From positions 1,364,001 to 1,428,000 of the forward strand of contig NZ_JACCBG010000001.1 in NCBI RefSeq assembly GCF_013409645.1: a DNA stretch of 64,000 bases, written 5' to 3'. The notes beneath the pieces are model-generated. The model saw nothing but the letters and a program-made list of their open reading frames with translations, was not told the origin of the DNA and searched no databases. The stretch's first letter is position 1. Each line of letters begins with the position of its first letter. The stretch comes from Nocardioides panaciterrulae. GTDB lineage: Bacteria > Actinomycetota > Actinomycetes > Propionibacteriales > Nocardioidaceae. Below, one piece after another: positions 1 to 8,393 of the stretch. A program made the position numbers and the translations under genes.

Positions 1-1326
1 CTCGACGAACTTGCCGGCGAAGCTGACGAAGTCGCCCCCGTCGCCGATCACCACCGCGTCGTAGGCGAGGCGGGGGACCAGCTCGCCGTAGATCCGGGCC
101 GGGTGGATCGGATCGGCCTCGGCGGCGAGCAGCTCGGCGTCGCGGGCGGTGGCGGCCGCCACCGCGCCCTGGAGGTCGTCCACCCACGCCGACCAGTCGG
201 GACGGCGGTCGACCCGGTCCAGGGCCGCGAGCAGGCCGTCGAGGCACCGGCTGAGGTCGCCCGCCAGCGACACCGCGAGGTCGGCGTGCGTCGCGACCTG
301 GCCGGGGGAGTCGGCGACGTGCACGACCGGCGCCGGAGTGCCTCCGTCCTTGCCCCCGAACGTGCCGTAGCCGAGCCGGAAGTCCAGGGGGGTGCCGACC
401 ACGACCACCAGGTCGCTGCCGCCGAGCGCCCGGCCACGCGCCTTGGTGACCAGCAGCGGGTGGCCGCCGGGCACGACGCCGCGGCCCATCCCGTTGGTGA
501 TCGCGGGCAGGCCCGCCTCCTCGACGAGGCGCAGCGCGGCCTCCTCCGCGCCGTCGGCCCAGACGTCGGTGCCGAGCACCAGCACCGGGCGCCGGGCGCC
601 GGCCAGCAGCTCGGCGACCCGGGTGAGGGCGTCCGGGTCCGGCTCCGCGCCCCCGGCGGCCGCTGGGTCGGCCCCGGGGCTGGGCACCACCCCGGCGGCC
701 GGGGCGAACAGCTCGTCCATGGGCACGTCGACGAAGACCGGCCCGCGGTGGGCGGACCCGGCCAGCGTGAAGGCCTCGTGCACCCCGGCGAGCACGTCGC
801 CCGCGTGGTGCAGCGTGCGGGCCTGCTTGGCCACCGGCCCGATGATCGGCGGCTGGTCGAGCTCCTGCAGGCTGCCGCTGCCCCAGCGGTTGGCCGGGGC
901 GCGCCCGCCGAGGACCACCATCGGCGACCCGGAGAACTGCGCCTGGGCGATCGCGCTCACCGCGTTGGTGACGCCCGGTCCGGCGGTCAGCACCGCCAGC
1001 CCGGGGACCCGGGTCAGCTTCCCGGTGGCCTCCGCGGCGAAGGCGGCGGTCTGCTCGTGGCGCACGTCGAGCAGCCGCAGCGGCGGGTCGGCCTTCACGG
1101 CCCCGTCGTACATCGGGAAGACGTGGGCGCCGGAGAGCGTGAACATCGTCTCCACGCCGTGGGCGCGGGCCACCGCCACCGCCAGGTCCCCGGCATGGCC
1201 GCTGAGGGTCCCGGCCGCCGACGCCCCGCTGCCGCTTGAGGTGCCGCCCGAGGTGCCGTCGGGGGAGTCGCCCGGGCCCTCGCTGGGGGTCGATCCGTCG
1301 TCCGTGCGGGTTCCGGCGTCGCTCAT
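1..1326 (-). CDS. Acetolactate-synthase-like TPP-dependent enzyme, cut by the left edge
   Basis: Thiamine-pyrophosphate enzyme of the acetohydroxyacid synthase large-subunit family; 442 codons are present and the C-terminus lies outside the window. A proline/serine/glycine-rich tail of about 40 residues precedes the N-terminal Pyr domain, which carries the expected catalytic Glu (RHEQTAAF, about residue 91) and the run LTAGPGVTN. The start of the TPP/Mg motif (GDGG) is just reached before the cut. The order GGRAPANRWG then GSLQE resembles mycobacterial IlvG (Rv1820) rather than IlvB, so a role in branched-chain amino acid synthesis is plausible but not certain; a regulatory-subunit gene is not visible here. 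It starts 22 bases after the DUF2785 gene and probably shares its transcript. Confidence 0.85.
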   Translation of the reverse strand, partial: MSDAGTRTDDGSTPSEGPGDSPDGTSGGTSSGSGASAAGTLSGHAGDLAVAVARAHGVETMFTLSGAHVFPMYDGAVKADPPLRLLDVRHEQTAAFAAEATGKLTRVPGLAVLTAGPGVTNAVSAIAQAQFSGSPMVVLGGRAPANRWGSGSLQELDQPPIIGPVAKQARTLHHAGDVLAGVHEAFTLAGSAHRGPVFVDVPMDELFAPAAGVVPSPGADPAAAGGAEPDPDALTRVAELLAGARRPVLVLGTDVWADGAEEAALRLVEEAGLPAITNGMGRGVVPGGHPLLVTKARGRALGGSDLVVVVGTPLDFRLGYGTFGGKDGGTPAPVVHVADSPGQVATHADLAVSLAGDLSRCLDGLLAALDRVDRRPDWSAWVDDLQGAVAAATARDAELLAAEADPIHPARIYGELVPRLAYDAVVIGDGGDFVSFAGKFVE

Positions 1327-1348
1327 GCGGGCAGGTTACTCGGCGTGG

Positions 1349-2209
1349 TTACCCGGGCGTAGGCAGGAGGAAGTCGGGGTTCGTGGCCTTCAGCGCCTGC
1401 ACCAGCACCAGGAGCAGGTCCGCGCGGACCTCGGGCGGCCGGGGGCCGAGCGCGAGCTGCAGGTGGAGCGCGCGCAGGAACGCCTGCGCGTTGCCGCCGA
1501 CCAGGAACGGGTCGCGATCGTCGTAGGACGCCCGGGTGCCGGCGGCGGCCGCCACCCGGGCGATCCAGGGCTCGAGGACCCGCTCGGGCACCAGGTTGCG
1601 GCGCAGCACCTTCATGGTCGCCCGGGCCAGCCGGTCGGGCTCGCCGGAGGTGAACAGGGTGTCGACGGGCAGCAGCACCCGGTCGGCGATGACGTCGAGC
1701 ACCACGGTCAGCTCGGGGGTGTTGAGGTGCGGTGACTCCGCGAGCGTGCCGAGCGCGTCGGCGCCGTGGGCGACCGCGTGCGCCCAGCCGCTGCCGGTCA
1801 CGTGGCCGCGCAGGTCGCGCTCGCGCAGCAGCCAGGTGGCGATCCGGTCGCCCCACTCGAGGATCTTGCCGCCGGGGAGCAGCGGGCGGCCGTTGTCGCG
1901 GGCGATGCACTCGGCCAGCACCAGCACCGAGAAGCTGCGGCGGAAGACCGAGTCGGTGCCCCGCTCCCCGAGGCCCACCTGCAGGCCGGCGGCCATGCCG
2001 TCGCCGAGGCCGGCGAGCAGGTCGTCGTAGACGCCGCGGTCGATCCAGGTCGCCAGCGTGGGGTAGGCGGTGCCGTCGCGGTCGGCCGGGTCGGCCGACC
2101 CGAGCATCCGGGTCAGCTCGGCGGTGAGGTCGTCCAGGGGGCGGTCCGTCGGGACTGCGAGGCCGCCCGCGTGCACCTGGCTCCAGTACGACCCCGACAT
2201 GGCCTCCAT
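1349..2209 (-). CDS. DUF2785 family protein
   Basis: A soluble, mainly helical protein of about 286 residues with no signal peptide or membrane segment. It matches the actinobacterial DUF2785 family (function unknown): W-x-D-R-G-V-Y-D-D near residue 55, then FRRSFSVLVL and a C-terminal leucine-rich helix. Two in-frame ATGs compete, at 2209 and 2200; the second has GGAGG only 2 bases upstream, so the exact start is open. It is divergent from pdtaS and lies directly upstream of the TPP enzyme gene. No reaction can be assigned from sequence. Confidence 0.75.
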   Translation of the reverse strand: MEAMSGSYWSQVHAGGLAVPTDRPLDDLTAELTRMLGSADPADRDGTAYPTLATWIDRGVYDDLLAGLGDGMAAGLQVGLGERGTDSVFRRSFSVLVLAECIARDNGRPLLPGGKILEWGDRIATWLLRERDLRGHVTGSGWAHAVAHGADALGTLAESPHLNTPELTVVLDVIADRVLLPVDTLFTSGEPDRLARATMKVLRRNLVPERVLEPWIARVAAAAGTRASYDDRDPFLVGGNAQAFLRALHLQLALGPRPPEVRADLLLVLVQALKATNPDFLLPTPG

Positions 2210-2266
2210 CCTGCCAAAGCCCGAGCGCCGGCCGCTCCCCGAGGTCCCGGGTGATAGATCTTGTCC

Positions 2267-3748
2267 GTGCCGTCCCTGAGCGAGCTGGTCCGCAGCCACA
2301 CGGACCTCGACGTCGACGACGTCGCCTGGCTGCAGCTGCTCCAGGCCGACTGGCAGATCATCGCCGACCTGTCCTTCGCCGACCTCGTGCTGTGGTTGCC
2401 GGACCGGGAGGGGCAGGGCTTCTGGGCGGGCGCCCAGATGCGGCCCACCACCGGGCCCACGGCGTACGTCGACGACGTGGTCGGCACGTTCGTGCCGGCC
2501 GGCCGGCGGCCGATGCTCGACGCCGCCTGGACGCAGGGCCGGCTGGTCCGCGAGGGCGACCCCGAGTGGCGCGACGACGTGCCGGTGCGGGTGGAGACGA
2601 TCCCGGTGCGCCGCGGCGCCCGGGTGATCGCGGTGGTCGCCCGGAACACCAACCTGCTGGGCGTGCGCACCCCCAGCCGGCTGGAGCTGTCCTACCTGCA
2701 GACCGCGGCCGACCTGACCCAGATGATCGCCCACGGCTACTTCCCGGATCAGGGACCACGCAGCGACCACGCGGACTCCCCGCGGGTCGGCGACGGCTTC
2801 CTACGCGTGGACGCCCAGGGACGCGTGGTCTACGCCAGCCCGAACGCGCTGTCGGTCTACCGCCGGCTGGGGCTCTCCGGCGACCTGGCCGGGCTGTCCC
2901 TCGCCGAGCTGACCCGCCAGCTGGTGCCGCCGCGGCGACGGCCCGACGAGGAGACGCTGAGCGCGGTGCTGGGCGGGCGCGCGCACCGCGACACCGAGAT
3001 CGGCTCCGACGAGGTGTCGCTGATCGTCCGGTCGATCCCGCTGCGGCCCCAGGGCGACCACATCGGTGCGCTGGTCCTGGTGCGCGACGTCACCGACCTG
3101 CGTCGCCGCGACCGGGAGCTGGTGACCAAGGACGCCACGATCCGCGAGATCCACCACCGGGTGAAGAACAACCTGCAGACGGTGGCGGCACTGCTGCGGC
3201 TGCAGGCGCGGCGGATGGACTCCGAGTCGGCCCGGGCGGCCCTCGAGGAGGCGGTGCGCCGCGTGGGCTCGATCGCCCTCGTCCACGAGACGCTGAGCCA
3301 GGCCGTCGAGGAGCAGGTCGACTTCGACGAGGTCGCCGACCGGCTCGGACGGATGGTCACCGAGGTCAGCGCGGTCGGCAAGCCGGTGCTGGTCCGTCGC
3401 GTCGGCTCGTTCGGCGTGCTGCCGTCCGAGGTCGCGACCGCGCTGGCGATGGTGCTCACCGAGGTGCTCCAGAACGCGGTCGAGCACGGCTATCCCGAGG
3501 ACCGGGCCGGAGAGGCGCGGCGCGGCGAGATCGTGGTGACCGCGCGCCGGTTGGTGGGCCGGCTGCACGTCAGCGTCGAGGACGACGGACAGGGGCTGCC
3601 GGAGGGGTTCGACCTCGACGGGTCGACGAACCTGGGGCTGTCCATCGTGCGGACCCTCGTGGAGTCCGAGCTGGGGGGACAGCTGGAGCTGGGGCCGGCG
3701 CCCGGTGGACGGGGGACACGAGCCTCGCTCGACGTCCCCCTCGACTGA
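2267..3748 (+). CDS. pdtaS: PdtaS-type sensor histidine kinase
   Basis: Cytoplasmic histidine kinase of the HisKA_2 family, 493 residues. A GAF-like domain (about 1-150) is followed by a PAS domain (about 165-285), the HisKA_2 phosphoacceptor box REIHHRVKNN with His at about 296-297, and a HATPase_c domain with N box (EVLQNAVEHG) and G box (DDGQGLP, NLGLSIV). Start GTG 2267 is chosen because the resulting first twelve residues align without gaps with M. tuberculosis PdtaS; a TTG six bases earlier is the alternative. PdtaS normally phosphorylates the ANTAR RNA-binding regulator PdtaR, which is not in the window. The convergent neighbour is whiB1, the same neighbour as in Mycobacterium (Rv3219/Rv3220c). 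Confidence 0.9.
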   Translation: MPSLSELVRSHTDLDVDDVAWLQLLQADWQIIADLSFADLVLWLPDREGQGFWAGAQMRPTTGPTAYVDDVVGTFVPAGRRPMLDAAWTQGRLVREGDPEWRDDVPVRVETIPVRRGARVIAVVARNTNLLGVRTPSRLELSYLQTAADLTQMIAHGYFPDQGPRSDHADSPRVGDGFLRVDAQGRVVYASPNALSVYRRLGLSGDLAGLSLAELTRQLVPPRRRPDEETLSAVLGGRAHRDTEIGSDEVSLIVRSIPLRPQGDHIGALVLVRDVTDLRRRDRELVTKDATIREIHHRVKNNLQTVAALLRLQARRMDSESARAALEEAVRRVGSIALVHETLSQAVEEQVDFDEVADRLGRMVTEVSAVGKPVLVRRVGSFGVLPSEVATALAMVLTEVLQNAVEHGYPEDRAGEARRGEIVVTARRLVGRLHVSVEDDGQGLPEGFDLDGSTNLGLSIVRTLVESELGGQLELGPAPGGRGTRASLDVPLD

Positions 3749-3785
3749 GGCTGGTGACCGCGCGCCCCGGACCCGGGACGGGGGA

Positions 3786-4037
3786 TCAGGCGGTGCGCAC
3801 GCGGGCCCGGGCGTTGCGGCGCTTCAGCGCGCGGCGCTCGTCCTCGCTGAGCCCGCCCCACACGCCGTGGTCCTGGCCAGCCTCGAGCGCCCAGGCGAGG
3901 CACTGCTCGCGCACCTCGCAGCGACGGCACACCTGCTTGGCCTCCTCGATCTGGAGAATGGCCGGACCGGTGTTGCCGATCGGGAAGAACAGTTCCGGGT
4001 CCTCGTCGAGGCATGCGGAACGGTGGCGCCAATCCAT
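3786..4037 (-). CDS. whiB1: WhiB1 iron-sulfur transcriptional regulator
   Basis: An 83-residue Wbl protein. The four cluster ligands are Cys9 and the C-x2-C-x5-C set in QVCRRCEVREQC, followed by the G-V-W-G-G turn and a basic C-terminus (RRALKRRNAR). The opening MDWRH and the overall length match WhiB1, the essential nitric-oxide-sensitive [4Fe-4S] regulator that binds the primary sigma factor. The gene is convergent with pdtaS and has a long upstream region with a CRP-type site. Ribosome binding site AGAGGGAT lies about 12 bases before the ATG. Confidence 0.95.
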   Translation of the reverse strand: MDWRHRSACLDEDPELFFPIGNTGPAILQIEEAKQVCRRCEVREQCLAWALEAGQDHGVWGGLSEDERRALKRRNARARVRTA

Positions 4038-4119
4038 GGCTGGGTGATCCCTCTTTCCGTGTGGGTTCGAACAGGCCAGGAATGATCACAGCCCTGCGGG
4101 AGCGCGGTGAGGCGATGTG

Positions 4120-4135
4120 GGTGAAGGCCTTCACG
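4120..4135. promoter_or_regulatory. CRP/GlxR-type operator upstream of whiB1
   Basis: GTGAAGGCCTTCAC (4121-4134) is a perfect palindrome and fits the CRP half-site pattern GTGA-N6-TCAC exactly; the outer consensus T/A pair is replaced by G/G. Its centre is about 90 bases upstream of the whiB1 start. In M. tuberculosis whiB1 is a known target of the CRP protein Rv3676. Binding here is inferred. Confidence 0.55.
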
Positions 4136-4277
4136 CAGCGCGTCGACTAGCGTGGCAATCTTTGGACCGTTAAACAAGCCCTGGGGCCGGGTCTGTTTGG
4201 TCACAAGCGTCACAGCGGCGGGTGCTTGACGCCCTCCCCGGGCCGGTCGGCCGGGGGTCGTCTCCTACGCTGGCGCC

Positions 4278-4682
4278 GTGGATCCCCGGCCTGACGGCAG
4301 CCAGTTCAACCAGTCGCCCCCGCCCCTCCTCGTCGCCGCGTCGCTGGTGGCGGTCGAGGGGCTGATGCTGCTGGTGCTGGCGGGGCTGGAGATCGCGAGC
4401 TTCTCCACCGACCGGATCGGCCTGGGCCTCACCACCTCTGCCTTCTTCCTGCTCTACGGCGTGTTCCTGTTGTGGTCGGCATGGTCGGTGAGCCGGCTGC
4501 GCAGCTGGGCGCGCAGCCCGATCGTGCTCTCCCAGCTGATCGCCCTGGGCATGGCCTGGAGCCTGCACAGTGGCGGCGCGGACTGGGCGGCGATCGGGGT
4601 CGGCGTGGTGGGGGTGATCGCGCTGGCGGGCATCCTGCACCCGGCCAGCATCGACGCCCTCGCCGACCGGCCCCGCGACTGA
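4278..4682 (+). CDS. Small conserved integral membrane protein
   Basis: A 134-residue protein with four predicted hydrophobic helices (about 17-40, 53-70, 80-97, 101-119) and a short polar head. It resembles the conserved actinobacterial membrane protein found near whiB1 in mycobacteria (Rv3217c-type), whose function is unknown. The GTG start lies 6 bases after a -10 like TACGCT (4266-4271) with no Shine-Dalgarno sequence, which suggests a leaderless transcript. It is divergent from whiB1 and convergent with sigF. Confidence 0.7.
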   Translation: MDPRPDGSQFNQSPPPLLVAASLVAVEGLMLLVLAGLEIASFSTDRIGLGLTTSAFFLLYGVFLLWSAWSVSRLRSWARSPIVLSQLIALGMAWSLHSGGADWAAIGVGVVGVIALAGILHPASIDALADRPRD

Positions 4683-4726
4683 CCGCGGCCCTGCCGCCCC
4701 GGTGCCAGCAGGGCGTCAGGAGGGCG

Positions 4727-5548
4727 TCAGGAGCGGGAGGACTCCTCGAGCGAGGTCCGCAGCTCCACCAGCGTGCGGTTCAGCAGCCGGGAGACGTGCA
4801 TCTGGGAGACCCCGATCTCGTCGGCGATCTGCGACTGGGTCATGTTCCGGAAGAAGCGCAGCAGCAGGATCTTCTTCTCCCGCGGTGCGAGTCGGTCGAG
4901 CAGCGGCTTGATCGACTCGCGGATCTCGACGTGCTCGAGGTTGTGGTCGTCGACGCCGATGGCGTCGAGCATGGTCGCGGCGCCGTCCTCGTCGTTGTCG
5001 CTCGCGTCCAGCGACAGCGTCGCATAGGCGTTGCTGGACTCGATGCCCTCGACGATCTCCTCGACCGTGCAGCCGATGCGCTCGGCGAGCTCGCGAGGCG
5101 TGGGGGAGCGACCCAGGCTCTGGGTCAGCTCGGCGGTCGCCGTGCCGATCTGCATGCGCAGCTCCTGCAGCCGCCGGGGCACGCGGATCGCCCAGCCCTT
5201 GTCGCGGAAGTAGCGCTTGATCTCGCCGATGATCGTCGGCGTGGCGTAGGTGGAGAACTCCACGCCCCGCCCGGAGTCGAAGCGGTCGATCGACTTGATC
5301 AGGCCGATGGTGCCGACCTGGACCAGGTCCTCGAACGGTTCGCCGCGGTTGCGGAACCGCCGGGCGCAGTGCTCGACGAGCGGCAGGTGGAGGTGCACCA
5401 GCTCCTCGCGCGCGCGCTCCCGGGTGGGGGTGGCGGCCTCCTCGTCGCGCAGGTCCACGAAGAGCTCCGCGCTGCGGCGTCGGGTGGCCTCCACCGCGGA
5501 CGTCCGTGCGTCCGCGGGCTTCTCGTCCTGCGCATGGTCGAGCGCCAT
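4727..5548 (-). CDS. sigF: RNA polymerase sigma factor, SigF/SigB group
   Basis: Alternative group-3 sigma factor of 273 residues. Region 2 (LPLVEHCARRF, then FEDLVQVGTIGLIKSIDRFD and FSTYATPTIIGEIKRYFRD) contacts core and the -10 element. Region 3 follows, and region 4 ends with the helix-turn-helix QSQIADEIGVSQMHVSRLL. It is translated one base after the stop of the anti-sigma gene (TGA-C-ATG), so the two are coupled, as in the SigF-UsfX and SigB-RsbW modules that control general or osmotic stress responses. Confidence 0.92.
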   Translation of the reverse strand: MALDHAQDEKPADARTSAVEATRRRSAELFVDLRDEEAATPTRERAREELVHLHLPLVEHCARRFRNRGEPFEDLVQVGTIGLIKSIDRFDSGRGVEFSTYATPTIIGEIKRYFRDKGWAIRVPRRLQELRMQIGTATAELTQSLGRSPTPRELAERIGCTVEEIVEGIESSNAYATLSLDASDNDEDGAATMLDAIGVDDHNLEHVEIRESIKPLLDRLAPREKKILLLRFFRNMTQSQIADEIGVSQMHVSRLLNRTLVELRTSLEESSRS

Positions 5549-5549
5549 G

Positions 5550-5981
5550 TCAGTAAGTGTGCTCCGGCGCCCCAGGCTGCATGGTCAGGGTGACGGTGAA
5601 CCGGCCGTTGTCGGTGCTGGCCGTGGCCGCGGTCGCCAGCGTGGTGAGCACCTGCCAGGCGAAGCTGTCGTAGTCGGGGTGGGGCACCGAGCGGGTGGTG
5701 GAGACCCCGACGCTGACGGTCAGCTCACCGGGGCGCAGGTAGAAGCCGCACAGCAGGTCCCCGGCCTCGTCGGCCTCGGGCAGCACCATGGCGCTGGCCT
5801 CGCCCACCGCGATGCGCAGGTCCTCGATGTCGTCGATCGGGAAGTCCAGCCGGGCCGCCAGCCCGGCCGTGGTGGTCCGAAGCACCGAGACGTAGGCGCT
5901 GTCGGCCGGGACCCGGAGCTCCACGTCGGCCCGGTCGCTCGGCTTCATGGTCGCCGGTCCGGTTGGCCCGCTCATAGACAT
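5550..5981 (-). CDS. RsbW-like anti-sigma factor (serine kinase/ATPase fold)
   Basis: A 143-residue GHKL ATPase-fold protein of the RsbW/UsfX group. The N box region reads DIEDLRIAVGEASAM; the G box region is poorly conserved, as in other actinobacterial UsfX proteins. It is expected to bind and silence SigF, encoded one base downstream, and to be released by a STAS-domain anti-anti-sigma factor. Start ATG 5981 has GGAGG eight bases upstream; an earlier in-frame ATG at 5996 is less likely. A 12-bp hairpin and a SigF-like promoter lie upstream. Confidence 0.85.
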   Translation of the reverse strand: MSMSGPTGPATMKPSDRADVELRVPADSAYVSVLRTTTAGLAARLDFPIDDIEDLRIAVGEASAMVLPEADEAGDLLCGFYLRPGELTVSVGVSTTRSVPHPDYDSFAWQVLTTLATAATASTDNGRFTVTLTMQPGAPEHTY

Positions 5982-6030
5982 CGTGTCGTCCTCCATGGGA
6001 TCAAGTCGCGGTGCGAAGACTAGTAGGGGC

Positions 6031-6058
6031 CGGTCACCGGGTGTGTACCCGGTGACCG
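6031..6058 (-). promoter_or_regulatory. Perfect 12-bp hairpin overlapping a SigF-like promoter of the rsbW-sigF operon
   Basis: Arms CGGTCACCGGGT (6031-6042) and ACCCGGTGACCG (6047-6058) enclose the loop GTGT. On the minus strand the 3' part gives GGGTAC (6050-6045), preceded by GTGT (6070-6067) with 16 bases between, close to the SigF consensus GTTT-N16/17-GGGTAT. This suggests autoregulation of the operon by SigF; it is a pattern match only. Confidence 0.45.
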
Positions 6059-6146
6059 ACCCCCGCACACGCGTGTCGCGTGATGCCGTGCTCAGCCCTT
6101 GATCCCCGCACGACCATTCGCTGCCAGACCTTCGCCTTTCGGCTTA

Positions 6147-6172
6147 CGCCGACTTCGCAGGCTCAGTCGGCG
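6147..6172. repeat. REP-like hairpin H1
   Basis: Arms CGCCGACT and AGTCGGCG (8 bp) around the 10-base loop TCGCAGGCTC. First of three hairpins between sodN and the rsbW-sigF operon that share the loop but not the arm sequence. Confidence 0.7.
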
Positions 6173-6202
6173 ATTGGCGCGCCGGTGGTTGCGGCGAGCG
6201 GT

Positions 6203-6226
6203 GGAGGCTTCGCAAGCTCAGCCTCC
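6203..6226. repeat. REP-like hairpin H2
   Basis: Arms GGAGGCT and AGCCTCC (7 bp) around the 10-base loop TCGCAAGCTC, one base different from H1's loop while the arms differ completely. Confidence 0.7.
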
Positions 6227-6237
6227 CTTGAGACATC

Positions 6238-6264
6238 GAAGGGCTTCGCTTCGTTCAGCCCTTC
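6238..6264. repeat. REP-like hairpin H3, overlapping the sodN stop codon
   Basis: Arms GAAGGGCT and AGCCCTTC (8 bp) around an 11-base loop TCGCTTCGTTC. The downstream arm runs into the last codons of sodN, so it may also act as the sodN terminator. Confidence 0.6.
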
Positions 6265-6656
6265 TTGGTCTCCCAGAAGATCTCGGCGATCTGGTCGATC
6301 TTCGCCAGCAGCTGGTCGGCCACGCCCTCGTCGAGCTCACCCTTGGTGCCGCTCGCGCCGGCGAGCTTGGTGGCCTCGTTGACCAGCGTGTGCAGCTGCG
6401 GGTACTTCTCGAAGTGCGGAGGCTTGAAGTAGTCGGTCCACAGCACCCACAGGTGGTGCTTGACCAGCTCGGAGCGCTGCTCCTTGATGACGATCGCCCG
6501 GGTGCGGAAGTCGGGGTCGTCGTTGTCGGCGACCTTGGCGATGATCGCCTTGATCGACTCGGCCTCGATGCGGGCCTGGGCCGGGTCGTAGACACCGCAC
6601 GGCAGGTCGCAGTGGGCCGAGACCTCGACGGTGGGAGCGATGAGTCGCGCGAACAT
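6255..6656 (-). CDS. sodN: Nickel-dependent superoxide dismutase
   Basis: Ni-SOD precursor of 133 residues, converting superoxide to peroxide and oxygen in the cytoplasm. A 14-residue propeptide (MFARLIAPTVEVSA) precedes the nickel hook, His15-Cys16-x-x-x-Cys20 in HCDLPCGVYDPAQ, which becomes the N-terminus after cleavage. The rest is the four-helix bundle typical of the family (WTDYFKPPHF). The start has AGAGGA upstream. It is divergent from the protease gene sodX with only 50 bases between, the usual sodN-sodX arrangement of Streptomyces. Expression is expected to depend on nickel, but I see no clear Nur box. Confidence 0.96.
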   Translation of the reverse strand: MFARLIAPTVEVSAHCDLPCGVYDPAQARIEAESIKAIIAKVADNDDPDFRTRAIVIKEQRSELVKHHLWVLWTDYFKPPHFEKYPQLHTLVNEATKLAGASGTKGELDEGVADQLLAKIDQIAEIFWETKKG

Positions 6657-6706
6657 CCAGTGTCCTCTCTGAGGGGGTACGACGGTCGACTGCGACACTA
6701 CTCCGC

Positions 6707-7078
6707 GTGCCGAGCCGTCCATATGGGGGAGATTCGTACCCACGCCGGCGCGCGCCATTCGGGTTCGCGCGGGTGCGCGGTGCCTCGATGACGCCGACCC
6801 TGGCGGCCGGGGACCTGCTGCTGGTGCGGTACGACGCGCGGGTCCGCCCGGGTGCGCTGGTGGTGGCCCGGTTCGCCGACGGCACGCTCGCGGTCAAGCG
6901 CGCGGTCGAACGGCGTACGACCCGCACCGGCGAGCCGGCCTGGTGGCTGCTCAGCGACAACCCCGCGGAGGGAGTGGACTCCCGGCACCGGGGACCGGTC
7001 GCGGAGGACCGGGTGGACGCGGTGGTGCTCGCCAGGATCTGGCCCGCGCCGCGCCTCGTCTTCCCGGCTGGACGGTGA
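6707..7078 (+). CDS. sodX: Ni-SOD maturation protease SodX (S24/S26 signal-peptidase fold)
   Basis: A 123-residue S24/S26-type peptidase that trims the Ni-SOD propeptide. The catalytic Ser lies in GASMTPTL (about residue 27) and the Lys in AVKRAV (about 64), with the S26 motif SDNPAEGVDSR following. No membrane helix is present, as expected for the cytoplasmic SodX type. The GTG start lies 7 bases after GACACT (6694-6699), suggesting a leaderless message. It is divergent from sodN. Confidence 0.88.
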   Translation: MPSRPYGGDSYPRRRAPFGFARVRGASMTPTLAAGDLLLVRYDARVRPGALVVARFADGTLAVKRAVERRTTRTGEPAWWLLSDNPAEGVDSRHRGPVAEDRVDAVVLARIWPAPRLVFPAGR

Positions 7079-7115
7079 GCCGGGGCGGTTCGCCTCCTGT
7101 GCCACACTCCGGACC

Positions 7116-8298
<1,183 letters not shown>

Positions 8299-8309
<11 letters not shown>

Positions 8310-8340
8310 CCCGACCCGACCCGGCGCTGACCCGACCCGA
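8299..8340. repeat. 21-bp tandem duplication spanning the malic enzyme stop codon
   Basis: Two identical 21-base units (8299-8319 and 8320-8340), each beginning CCCGGCGCTGACCC. The period is a multiple of three, so the TGA is recreated in frame 21 bases later. Confidence 0.85.
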
Positions 8341-8393
8341 CCGGTGGCGATCCGGTCGCCTGCGACCGGGGCGCAGTGGGTACGTTGACGGGT

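Noticed and set aside
2251..4047. An overlapping plus-strand frame through pdtaS and whiB1
   Set aside because: Pro/Arg/Gly-rich out-of-frame translation of pdtaS; the PdtaS frame has all kinase motifs.
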